A program made the position numbers and the translations under genes. From assembly GCA_944383415.1 (NCBI GenBank), contig CALWPK010000004.1, positions 1-44,196 on the forward strand: 44,196 bases of DNA, written 5' to 3'. This DNA comes from an uncultured Clostridia bacterium (GTDB lineage Bacteria; Bacillota; Clostridia; Christensenellales; UBA1242). The notes beneath the pieces are model-generated. The model ran no database searches. It was not told where the DNA came from and was given only the letters and a program-made list of their open reading frames with translations. Shown piece by piece: positions 26,040 through 34,051 of the stretch; positions within the stretch are counted from its first letter, which is position 1, and each line of letters starts with the position of its first letter.

Positions 26040-27126
26040 ATTGTATCAAAGTCAATTTGTCATCCGAAATATTAATTCGCTTGTCCACCAATTTTTCAAA
26101 TAGGTTTAAATTTTTTTCTCCCGGCATAATAGCAAACACGGATATCGTGCCAGAATTTTTCCCACACTTGGTCAGTGATAACAAATTTTTGGTCAAATTC
26201 AAATCCAAAGAATCTACACCTGATAGTGAGAGAACGTCATCAATTGCCATCAAAACATTTTCGCCTTTCTCAAGCAATCTCTTTGCACGCTCAATGGCAA
26301 CGTTAACTAATCTTTTTACGCTATCCATCTCTGCAGTTATGCTGGAAATAAACAATTCAGAATTTTTAATTTTTTTCAAGAGATATTTATTTTTTTCCGC
26401 AATTGAAACATTGATATATATTTTTTTATCAACCAATGCAGAATTCATTATCTCTATAATACTTTCGGTATTTACCTTATTATCTGAACCATACAAATAC
26501 ACACTTTCGCCAAATTTAATATCAAAACTATTGAATTCCTCATTGTCAAATGGTATTTTATTCGCAGGTTCGACGTGCTCTATTTCATAATAATCAACTC
26601 TAGCGTTGTTATATTTTTTGATTGGAATGTCGTTGATAGTAAAAACTTCTTTGATGCTCGTCTGATTTTCAGTAGACGATAATTCCACCAAGAGTTTATC
26701 TCCCATTTTGATATTATGTTTTTTCACGATATCTTCAGGTATGAAATATTCCAAATAATTTTCCTGCTTGCCCACCCACAAAAAAGCGGTATTATTTGAC
26801 AACAATTCCACAAAACCTGAAACAGTCTTGATATCATCATACTTGAATTCTGCTCTCTTTTGACTGAAAGAATTAATATTCGAATTTTGAGCGAAATTAA
26901 AATGAGATTTAGGCATCAAAATATCAGCGAACGAATAACCCACATCTTTTGGAGGTCTACCTTGCTTCGTTTTAGCAATATATGGCTCCTTTTTCCCTTC
27001 GCTAATCTCAATAATATTCTTAATCAATTCACTTTTTTTCTTGCTCGTTGGTGCATACACTCCTGTACGTCTAGCGAGTTCTCTAAGAGCGAATATGCTA
27101 AGTTCGTTCAACTGTTCTTCCGTCAT
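26038..27126 (-). CDS. Rho-like protein with degenerate ATPase site
   Basis: A 362-residue protein. It starts with a Rho_N/SAP-like domain (LNELSIFALRELARRTGV.APTSKKKSELI, residues 6-40), then a basic linker (KTKQGRPPKD). A middle part resembles the Rho RNA-binding domain (SGFVELLSNNTAFLW) and the C-terminal third follows Rho's ATPase: TAEMDSVKRLVNVAIERAKRLLEKGENVLMAIDDVLSL matches the region around Rho's VEMVIEKAKRLVE..DVVILLDSITRLA. At the P-loop, where Rho has PPKAGKT, the sequence reads GSDNKVNTE, so no GKT remains. It is shorter than Rho (about 420-600 residues). It is probably an RNA-binding paralog without ATP-driven translocation. Alone on its transcript; no partner gene is evident. 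Confidence 0.65.
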   Translation of the reverse strand: MTEEQLNELSIFALRELARRTGVYAPTSKKKSELIKNIIEISEGKKEPYIAKTKQGRPPKDVGYSFADILMPKSHFNFAQNSNINSFSQKRAEFKYDDIKTVSGFVELLSNNTAFLWVGKQENYLEYFIPEDIVKKHNIKMGDKLLVELSSTENQTSIKEVFTINDIPIKKYNNARVDYYEIEHVEPANKIPFDNEEFNSFDIKFGESVYLYGSDNKVNTESIIEIMNSALVDKKIYINVSIAEKNKYLLKKIKNSELFISSITAEMDSVKRLVNVAIERAKRLLEKGENVLMAIDDVLSLSGVDSLDLNLTKNLLSLTKCGKNSGTISVFAIMPGEKNLNLFEKLVDKRINISDDKLTLIQ

Positions 27127-27343
27127 CCATACCTTTTATTATTCAATTAAATTATATTGTCATTTTACCACAACAAACCCTCAAAGTAAAGTAAAATGAA
27201 AACAAATTCGACATTATTAGACAAGAATTGTTCGTAAAGGTAGATTTTATTGAAAAAATTTACTTCAATGACTTGATATTTTTCTTTTTAATTATATAAT
27301 TGTCCGAATACATTGTTTATTCAAAAATCTTGTTTTTTCTTGT

Positions 27344-27691
27344 CTATGCAGTGATTCCTAAACTTATCATAATTGCTACATCTACCCTTTGCATAGTCAA
27401 ATTATCAATTGCACATATTTTTTCTTTCAATCTGCGTTTATCTAGCGTCCTGATCTGTTCCAACAAAATGACGCTATCTTTTGCCAAACTATATTTATCT
27501 TTGCTAAGTTCGATGTGTGTGGGGAGTTTCGCTTTGCTCAGTTGACTAGTAATTGCCGCTATGATCACAGTGGGACTATACTTATTACCGACATCATTTT
27601 GCACGACCAAAACTGGACGTACTCCGCCCTGTTCACTACCAACAACCGGACTAAGATCGGCATAATATATATCTCCCCGATTTACTTCCAT
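27344..27691 (-). CDS. mazF: MazF/NdoA-type mRNA interferase toxin
   Basis: A 115-residue MazF/PemK endoribonuclease, very close to Bacillus subtilis NdoA (EndoA): [27 protein letters not shown], then [40 protein letters not shown]. NdoA cuts mRNA at UACAU-type sites; the arginine in GGVRPVLV and the threonine in AAITSQ, both catalytic in NdoA, are present. The ATG overlaps the stop of the upstream 63-codon gene as TAATG, so the toxin is coupled to it. It is probably cytoplasmic and held inactive by that neighbour's product. Confidence 0.93.
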   Translation of the reverse strand: MEVNRGDIYYADLSPVVGSEQGGVRPVLVVQNDVGNKYSPTVIIAAITSQLSKAKLPTHIELSKDKYSLAKDSVILLEQIRTLDKRRLKEKICAIDNLTMQRVDVAIMISLGITA

Positions 27692-27882
27692 TATTCTCCT
27701 TTCAAATGATGCAAACTTAAATAATAATCATCAATATATTCAAAGTCTTTTTCAATTTCTTTTATCGACATAAGGTATTCATTGTCAGTATATGCTAAAA
27801 CATCGAATATTGGCATTGCAGGACGTTTGATTTCCTTTAATTTTGATAGATATTCAATGTATGCTATTGCTTCTTCATTCAT
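27691..27882 (-). CDS. Small protein in the antitoxin position before mazF
   Basis: A 63-residue acidic protein ([19 protein letters not shown]... ending HHLKGE) encoded directly before mazF, with a one-base TAATG overlap and AAGGAG five bases before its ATG. Position and size are those of a MazE-type antitoxin. The sequence, however, shows no ribbon-helix-helix start (as in NdoAI) and no AbrB/MazE beta-hairpin that I can recognise. A helical N-terminus and an acidic tail rich in Tyr, Asp and Glu ([14 protein letters not shown]) could wrap MazF. The role as antitoxin is inferred from position only. Confidence 0.6.
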   Translation of the reverse strand: MNEEAIAYIEYLSKLKEIKRPAMPIFDVLAYTDNEYLMSIKEIEKDFEYIDDYYLSLHHLKGE

Positions 27883-27904
27883 ATAATCTCCTTAAATTTG
27901 AAAC

Positions 27905-28345
27905 TTAAACCTTGACTAATAGTTTTTTCAATTTTTCGTAAAAATCTTCTTGCATTTTCAAAAATTCAACAAGCAATTGATTGATGTTTTCGTCCTTTGC
28001 TACGATATCTTTTTTAGCCTTGATGCAATCAATTATTCCCATCACAGTGCCAGAGATCATCATTTCTATAATATGCTCGCTTGAATTATCAGCCCATAGC
28101 GAAAAGTAGATCATCATTGTTTGCTTGATCTTTTTGAAAGCGCTATTGTCCTTTATCTCCTCATTTTCATTGATCGCGATGGTATCGCATCTGTCTGCAA
28201 ATTTTGAATATTCTTCGAATTGTTTTCTTAGCAATTTGTTCACTATTTCATTTGTCGATTTTTTCAAAACCTTATCAATAGACTGCATACCAACTTGTGC
28301 GTCTTGATATATCCTATTGAGCAAATTCAAATCTTTCTTTTCCAT
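27905..28345 (-). CDS. Ferritin-like four-helix protein of unknown function
   Basis: A 146-residue helical protein (LNLLNRIYQDAQVGMQSIDKV ... EEYSKFADRCDTIA ... MMIYFSLWADNSSEHIIEMMISGTVMGI) resembling an uncharacterised clostridial four-helix family with the SHIAEM-GT-MGI-D segment. GGAGG precedes the ATG. It ends 22 bases before the putative antitoxin gene and no terminator intervenes, so it probably heads the same transcript as the toxin pair. Its function is unknown and no metal-ligand set is clear. It need not be part of the toxin system. Confidence 0.6.
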   Translation of the reverse strand: MEKKDLNLLNRIYQDAQVGMQSIDKVLKKSTNEIVNKLLRKQFEEYSKFADRCDTIAINENEEIKDNSAFKKIKQTMMIYFSLWADNSSEHIIEMMISGTVMGIIDCIKAKKDIVAKDENINQLLVEFLKMQEDFYEKLKKLLVKV

Positions 28346-28495
28346 AAATCCTCCACTATTAGTATCCTCCGCAATTTTAGATTTATACTATACTGAGTAC
28401 GTTAATAGAAAACAATTAGATAGAATTTTGTATCGATTCTATTCTCTCAAATCGGCAAAGTTATTTATGATATTAAAAAGTCGATTGGCAAACAA

Positions 28496-28529
28496 AAATG
28501 GGAACAATTAAACTATTTGTTCCCCATTT
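28496..28529 (-). terminator. Terminator of the ldh transcript
   Basis: The stem AAATGGGAACAA (28496-28507) pairs with TTGTTCCCCATTT, with a bulged C, then TTTTTG on the minus strand. It lies about 420 bases past the ldh stop. Confidence 0.65.
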
Positions 28530-28950
28530 AATTTGAGTTGAATATATTTTTGCATTTTCATTCGAATATTGAAATACTCGATAAATTTTATTTGCAAAAA
28601 TAAATTTCTGTTTTAATCGTTTCAATTTTTTATTAATCAGAATTATATCAAAATCTTCTAATAATTAATTATTTTCAAAAATTTTACAATTATTTTTTGA
28701 ATTACAATATATTTAATTTAATTATCAATTTTTATTAATTTTCGCTTAGTTTTATGATTTTCAATATTTTTATAGTTTTTTATATCAATTTAAGAATAAA
28801 TTTATTTAATTATAATTTTTCATATTTTTATTATAATTTTTTTATTTATTTTAATGAAATTTTATATTTATTTAGATTTTTTCTTTTTTTATAAAATTTT
28901 TATTTAATAAAATTTAATTTTTACGTTATTGCTTTATTTTTTATATTTAA
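28530..28950. other. Extremely A/T-rich gene-free stretch
   Basis: This stretch is almost only A and T, with many ttttatt and aattt runs, and holds no gene that I can see. It lies between the ldh stop and its probable terminator, so it may be a long 3' untranslated region. Confidence 0.5.
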
Positions 28951-29859
28951 TTAAAATTTTATTTGTTTGATAATTGATTTGATTGTATCGAGTGATTTAT
29001 TGAATTCGCTATGCTCTTCGCTAGTTAGGTTCAATTCTGTATAGCCACGCACTCCGCTACGATTGACGATCACTGGATAGCCCACGCAACATTTGAATTT
29101 ATCTATATAAGTGGAGAGTGTGAAAATCGTGTTTGAATTGTTGAAAATCGCTTCGGTGATATTTTTCAAACACATTCCTATACCATAGGCGGTGTTACCC
29201 TTTTTCTTAATAATTTCATACGCACTGTTTCTGACATCCTTTAGCATTTTGTTTTTTGTAGATTTGTTGAGATATTTGTCCACGCTGTTGAGCCCAATTC
29301 TTGCCACGCTCCAAGGTATCATTTCGCTATCTCCGTGCTCTCCAATGACATAAGCGTGAATATTCTTCGGATTCATCTCCAACTGCTCGCTTATAAGAAA
29401 GCGCAATCTCGCGGTATCCAATGTTGTACCGCTACCGATCACTTTGTACGCAGGAAAATTGGACAACCTCAATGTCACATACGTCATAACATCGAGCGGA
29501 TTGGTGGCGATCAAATAGATACCATTGAATTTCGTCTTGTTTATTTCTGAGATGATCGATTTGAACACATTATAATTTTTTTCTATCAAGTCCATTCTCG
29601 TCTCGCCAACGTCTTGATTCCTACCCGCTGAAATGCAAATAATGTCCGCGTCATCGCAATCCGTATAATCTCCTGCTTTTATGTTGATTTTGCGCTTTGA
29701 ACAACTTGATGCATGCATCAGATCCATTGCCTCGCCCTTAGCCTTGTCAACATTGACATCAATTATGACCAATTCATCAACTTTGCTATCAGAATTTATA
29801 ATACTATAAGCATAACTCATCCCGACATTTCCACAACCAATTAAAACTACTTTATTCAT
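28951..29859 (-). CDS. ldh: L-lactate dehydrogenase
   Basis: A 302-residue NAD-dependent L-lactate dehydrogenase, which reduces pyruvate to lactate in fermentation. It shows the NAD-binding loop IGCGNVGMSYA at the N-terminus, SAGRNQDVGETRMDL (the Gln at the lactate/malate discrimination site favours lactate), ATNPLDVMTYV, GSGTTLDTARLRF, and the active-site histidine in GEHGDSEMIPWS near residue 175. The ATG overlaps the stop of the membrane-protein gene upstream as ATGA, with AAGGGG five bases before the start, so the two form an operon. Lactate as an end product fits an anaerobic fermenter. Confidence 0.93.
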   Translation of the reverse strand: MNKVVLIGCGNVGMSYAYSIINSDSKVDELVIIDVNVDKAKGEAMDLMHASSCSKRKINIKAGDYTDCDDADIICISAGRNQDVGETRMDLIEKNYNVFKSIISEINKTKFNGIYLIATNPLDVMTYVTLRLSNFPAYKVIGSGTTLDTARLRFLISEQLEMNPKNIHAYVIGEHGDSEMIPWSVARIGLNSVDKYLNKSTKNKMLKDVRNSAYEIIKKKGNTAYGIGMCLKNITEAIFNNSNTIFTLSTYIDKFKCCVGYPVIVNRSGVRGYTELNLTSEEHSEFNKSLDTIKSIIKQIKF

Positions 29860-30302
29860 ACATTCCCCTTTTGAATCTCAGCATTTTCTTCTTCGTGATT
29901 ACCGAGTTTGCCAACTTTGAAATCAAAAATTGTCGCCATCACGAGCAAAATCGTAGGTATTAATAGCATCAACACAAATCCTATCGCAGACAATCGGAAA
30001 TCCGCAAGCACCCAAAATGAAATCGGCAGGACAATGCTAAAAATTGCCGACACTAGCAATACGATGCTTCCCGTACGCCTAAATTTGAATGCAACTCCAG
30101 CACCAACAATTGCCACAACAGATACAATCATATTTAATAAAAGGATTGTTGAAAACCAACTCGGTGCGCTCTCTCCCGTCAATGCAATCGCCGACACTAC
30201 CAATGAAAATGCGACCAAATACACCAATGATAGCAAAACCGTCATAATGCAGGCGAGGATTGTCAGAACTAAACTTGCGATCAATTTTTTTCTTATTTTC
30301 AT
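29856..30302 (-). CDS. Small membrane protein, four transmembrane segments
   Basis: A 148-residue protein with a basic start (MKIRKK) and four hydrophobic stretches: residues 8-40, 49-72, 76-100 and 103-127. A charged, hydrophilic tail (KLGNHEEENAEIQKG) follows. Function unknown. It precedes ldh with a 4-base ATGA overlap. The ATG has no ribosome site and lies about seven bases past a good -10, so the message may be leaderless; the alternative is that the true start lies further in. Membrane location is clear, but no transporter motif is seen. Confidence 0.7.
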   Translation of the reverse strand: MKIRKKLIASLVLTILACIMTVLLSLVYLVAFSLVVSAIALTGESAPSWFSTILLLNMIVSVVAIVGAGVAFKFRRTGSIVLLVSAIFSIVLPISFWVLADFRLSAIGFVLMLLIPTILLVMATIFDFKVGKLGNHEEENAEIQKGNV

Positions 30303-30308
30303 ATTTTG

Positions 30309-30336
30309 ATTATATCATAAACTTCACTATTTACAA
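30309..30336 (-). promoter_or_regulatory. Promoter of the membrane protein-ldh operon (leaderless?)
   Basis: On the minus strand TTGTAA (30336-30331), a 16-base spacer and TATAAT (30314-30309). Only six bases separate the -10 from the ATG at 30302, so transcription would begin at or next to the start codon. Confidence 0.55.
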
Positions 30337-30477
30337 ATTATTTTTCGCAATTTCAAAATTAAATTTTGGTAAAATTTAAAAAATTTATTGTTAATTTATA
30401 TATTAAAACAAACATTTTATTTATTTTAAATTGAAATTTTTTTGTGGAAATGTTTATAATTAAAAAACATAAAATAT

Positions 30478-31014
30478 TTACGAAATTTGGTCGCTTAAAT
30501 ATTTGCTAAACGCCTTACATATTTTCACACTGCTATCGTCAAAGCATTTGTTTTCAAGAGCGAGAATGATAATTGCACCGATTGCATCCCCGTCCTTTAC
30601 AATAGGGACGATCAACTGGCACGAAAACTCATTTTCCGTATTCACAAAGAAATTTAGCATTTCACTGCCGTCGTCTTTTTTCTTGATCACGATTTCTTTT
30701 TTGTATATCAATTCTTGCACTTCTTCGCTGAGTTCTTTGTTCAAATATTTTTTCTTGCTAGAAGAAAGCACCTTTTCCATATCGGAGATCAGCACATCGT
30801 GTTCTATACTTACAGAAATCGCATTCGCCACAGCATCACTATATTCTTTCAGCGAAACCATATCACTATATTTGGTCAATAAAAATTTGTTGCCATCGAC
30901 AATGCCAATTTCAAGTTTGCTTCCTTCTCGTACGTTCAACATTTTTCTCATTTCACGTGGTAGTACAATCCTACCCAATTCATCCACGCGTCTTACAATT
31001 CCTTTACTCTCCAT
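30478..31014 (-). CDS. spoVT: Stage V sporulation protein T (AbrB/GAF regulator)
   Basis: A 178-residue SpoVT. The N-terminal AbrB-type swapped-hairpin DNA-binding domain reads SKGIVRRVDELGRIVLPREMRKMLNVREG, and the C-terminal two thirds is the GAF-like effector domain (VIKKKDDGSEM ... CQLIVPIVKDGDAIGAIIILA). Length and domain order match SpoVT, which in Bacillus adjusts sigma-G-dependent transcription in the forespore. The ATG has GAGGT upstream. It suggests that this organism, or its recent ancestor, can sporulate. A possible sigma-G-type promoter is described separately. Confidence 0.88.
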   Translation of the reverse strand: MESKGIVRRVDELGRIVLPREMRKMLNVREGSKLEIGIVDGNKFLLTKYSDMVSLKEYSDAVANAISVSIEHDVLISDMEKVLSSSKKKYLNKELSEEVQELIYKKEIVIKKKDDGSEMLNFFVNTENEFSCQLIVPIVKDGDAIGAIIILALENKCFDDSSVKICKAFSKYLSDQIS

Positions 31015-31029
31015 ACATACCTCTAAATT

Positions 31030-31059
31030 TAGTATGGAAAAATGTTCAAATATTATACA
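31030..31059 (-). promoter_or_regulatory. Putative sigma-G/F-type promoter of spoVT
   Basis: On the minus strand TGTATA (31059-31054), 17 bases, then CATACTA (31036-31030), close to the forespore sigma-G pattern (TGAATA-N17/18-CATACTA). An overlapping sigma-A-like TATAAT (31057-31052) with TTGCCC/TTTGCC upstream is the alternative. A sigma-G start would leave a very short leader just containing the AGAGG ribosome site. Confidence 0.45.
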
Positions 31060-31223
31060 TCACTAGCCAAATGGGCAAAAAAGAAAGGATAAAATATCGT
31101 CAGAATGTAGATAAATTTTTGTAAGACAAAATATGCAAAACAGAGTAGTAAACTTATGTTTATTCATTGTGTCTACGTTTAGTTTTTCTACAAACTGAGT
31201 ATAAAATATCCTTTACTTATTTG

Positions 31224-33962
31224 CTAAGCCTCACCCATAATGACACGAACATTATCATAGGCAAATATATCAATAAACGAACGATCCATAGGACCTGTAA
31301 TGAAGAATGCACGTCCTCGAGGTGCCGTCACGATCCCTTCCTGCTCTCTTGCATTGATACCACCCGCGGATTTGTATAGTTCTAGCAAATCCGCCATATC
31401 GTTAGGTGCCAACTGCAATATCATACTATACTGACACGCATTGATAATCGCCGCCGATCTACGCTGAATTTCAGGTGTACCCAAGAAGTCTTTGATATTC
31501 TGTGTGATGACTATCTCCATTCCCTGATATTTACGGATACGTTTAGCCATCTCCGCCATAAAGTTCAGCGCCACTGGGCTATCTGGATCAATGAACATGT
31601 GCGCCTCGTCCACCGCTATGACAACTTGCCTAGCGATTTTCTTGCCCGTTCGTTGCTCATACTGCTCGTTGAATCGCTTGTTGTTGATGATTTCGTTGTT
31701 GAGATATTTGAATACAAGCAACATCTGAGCATTCGCTAGTCTATTGTTCTTACTAGCAAACAAAGTCTGGAAGTTGAATGTGATCAAATTTTCATCGGTG
31801 AGAATTGAAGTAGGACCATTCCATAGGTCAGAATTTCGTCCACCGGTCGCAAACTTTTGAATATAAGTCTCAAGGATCAAAAGGTTGTTCCTATAGAATG
31901 CATCTTTTTCGGTTTTCAATTTATCTTTTATCAATTTGAACAAGTCATCAAATATTGGATAATCTTCCGCTTTCAATTTACCAATATTTGCCTTTTCATT
32001 GATTCCCTTTTTGTTGTATAATTCAACTACTAATGTATTCAAAGTTTCGAATGCATCCGAACTGATACCTTCCAAAATCGCACGGAAGAACTGCTCTAGG
32101 AACTGGAGGTGGGTGAAAAATGTCTTGTTGCTACCCTTATCAACCAATTCGTCAATGCTCTTATCGTCCACATCTGCATCGTCATTCGCTGCGTCCAAGT
32201 CCTCAAGGGATGCCATTATATGGAATGGATTTAAAATTCCTGATTTATTGGTACCTACGTCTATTACTTTTCCGCCCAGATTTTTAGTCATTTTATCATA
32301 CTCTTGTTCTGGGTCAAGGATAAACATTTTCGTTCTATCTGCGGCAAGGTTTGTAAGAATGGCTTTTGTCGCATACGATTTCCCTGATCCAGATTTCCCA
32401 ATTACCATCATATTACTATTGATTCTTCCCTTCTTTGAATCACGAGTGAAGAAATCAATAAACACAGGATATCCACTAGATGTAGACTGCCCAATACAGA
32501 ATCCTGCGGGGTCTTGCATCACAGAGTCTACCATTGGGAATGAAGATGCGATTGTGGTCGATGGCATACTGCGATAGAAATGCTTGAGCGTATCAATCCT
32601 GTTCACGCTAGAAGACACGAATGCGTCCACCTGCCTACCAAAAAGATCTGAATATTTGAAGCCATATTGCTTCAATACGTTTCGCACCTCTTTTCTATTC
32701 TGCTCTTCCACCCGTAAATGTACGGAAACATCATACAATTGCTCATTATTAGTTTTCAAATCACGTAGCAATGTCTGAAGTGAGTCAATATCCGCCTCTT
32801 TTTCAATAATCTCACTTGATCGATATGTCCTATCTAGTTTTGCCTCTTTTTCCATCACGGCACGGTCGATCGATCTTTCACCCTTCTCTTTGTCCACTGG
32901 CATAATATTCATTATCACCCTAGTGCCCAACTGATTGAATATAGGATAAGCCCAACCGTTGCCCACCTCAAGTGGATAATCGGTGATGACCATTTGCTTG
33001 TACATCTTCTTGTCCATCTCTACGCGAGCCACTTTGAAATTGACTCTATTAGGCATAACCCAATTGTTGACTTGAGAAGGAGCGAGTCCATCGATCTCGG
33101 ACTCGGCATAAGTTGATTGATAGTTTGATTTCAAGAAACTGATCAAATCGTCTTCTGTCAAAATCTTTGAACTGATGGTATATTGCCCTGTGCCGAGATC
33201 GTTTATAATACCTATTGCTGTGTCCTCAAGGTTGACTTTATCCTGCCCATAAAGGACCAAATAAAAGTGATTTTGCAAAATAGGTTCCGCCCTAATAGCG
33301 TTGTTGAGTCTCTCCACACGTTCCCTGAATATCAGCGAACGACTATCCATCTCGCCAGCAGTATATTGACCTTGCTCATATAATTCGTTCAAAAGGCTAT
33401 ATTTAATATCATCGTTTTTCAAAAAGACGTCAAATCTCATTGGCTTAACTGTCTTGATAAGACTTGCCCTTTGATATTGAGAAATACGCTTCAATGCTTT
33501 ACTAAATGTATAGATCAATGAATCTTGTGCATCCTCCTGCATCAAGTCGAGTGCCACAGGTTCGAGTTCAATCACCATACCAACATAATCACCGAAATTG
33601 ATATATTTACCTATCTCAATGTTGAAGAATGGTGTCAACTTGTCCATCGGAGTAAAACCGCGTTTCTTACCAAGTTTAGTATTTATATATTTTTTCGGAA
33701 ATGCTGCGAAACGAATGATGAGTATGATCGAACTATATAGTCTCAATCCCTCATCAATAGGGAGATACATCACCACAGTGATAGCGATCCAAGCGATCAA
33801 AGCATACCAGCGATAATCTACACCTCCTATTTTAAAAAGGTTGCTCGCAACGATGACGATCGCGAATGCGAGGCAAACAATAGCGAGAATGATATCTCCG
33901 AATGTAATATTTTTCAAAAATTCAGTTTTTACCCTAGTTTTGCCAGGAATATATCTAATCAT
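31224..33962 (-). CDS. VirB4/TraC-family conjugation ATPase
   Basis: A 912-residue type IV secretion ATPase. A PrgI-like N-terminus is fused: two membrane segments at about 20-45 and 48-70 in a short basic region ending FPKKYINTK. The Walker A VIGKSGSGKS lies near 520, LDPEQEYDKM follows, and Walker B VVIAVDEAHMFIDPD lies near 784, then ITQNIKDFL and QYSMILQL of the C-terminal core. VirB4 ATPases power pilus assembly and substrate export. Its neighbours on the same strand are VirB6-, acidic bitopic- and VirB2-like genes, and the divergent coupling protein. A ribosome site (AAGGGG) precedes the ATG. Confidence 0.88.
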   Translation of the reverse strand: MIRYIPGKTRVKTEFLKNITFGDIILAIVCLAFAIVIVASNLFKIGGVDYRWYALIAWIAITVVMYLPIDEGLRLYSSIILIIRFAAFPKKYINTKLGKKRGFTPMDKLTPFFNIEIGKYINFGDYVGMVIELEPVALDLMQEDAQDSLIYTFSKALKRISQYQRASLIKTVKPMRFDVFLKNDDIKYSLLNELYEQGQYTAGEMDSRSLIFRERVERLNNAIRAEPILQNHFYLVLYGQDKVNLEDTAIGIINDLGTGQYTISSKILTEDDLISFLKSNYQSTYAESEIDGLAPSQVNNWVMPNRVNFKVARVEMDKKMYKQMVITDYPLEVGNGWAYPIFNQLGTRVIMNIMPVDKEKGERSIDRAVMEKEAKLDRTYRSSEIIEKEADIDSLQTLLRDLKTNNEQLYDVSVHLRVEEQNRKEVRNVLKQYGFKYSDLFGRQVDAFVSSSVNRIDTLKHFYRSMPSTTIASSFPMVDSVMQDPAGFCIGQSTSSGYPVFIDFFTRDSKKGRINSNMMVIGKSGSGKSYATKAILTNLAADRTKMFILDPEQEYDKMTKNLGGKVIDVGTNKSGILNPFHIMASLEDLDAANDDADVDDKSIDELVDKGSNKTFFTHLQFLEQFFRAILEGISSDAFETLNTLVVELYNKKGINEKANIGKLKAEDYPIFDDLFKLIKDKLKTEKDAFYRNNLLILETYIQKFATGGRNSDLWNGPTSILTDENLITFNFQTLFASKNNRLANAQMLLVFKYLNNEIINNKRFNEQYEQRTGKKIARQVVIAVDEAHMFIDPDSPVALNFMAEMAKRIRKYQGMEIVITQNIKDFLGTPEIQRRSAAIINACQYSMILQLAPNDMADLLELYKSAGGINAREQEGIVTAPRGRAFFITGPMDRSFIDIFAYDNVRVIMGEA

Positions 33963-34051
33963 CTTACCCCTTCATATACGTTGATAATATTCATATATCT
34001 TTAAATAAAATTTCACATTGAATCCCAAAATTCTACAGATTCGAATTGTTG

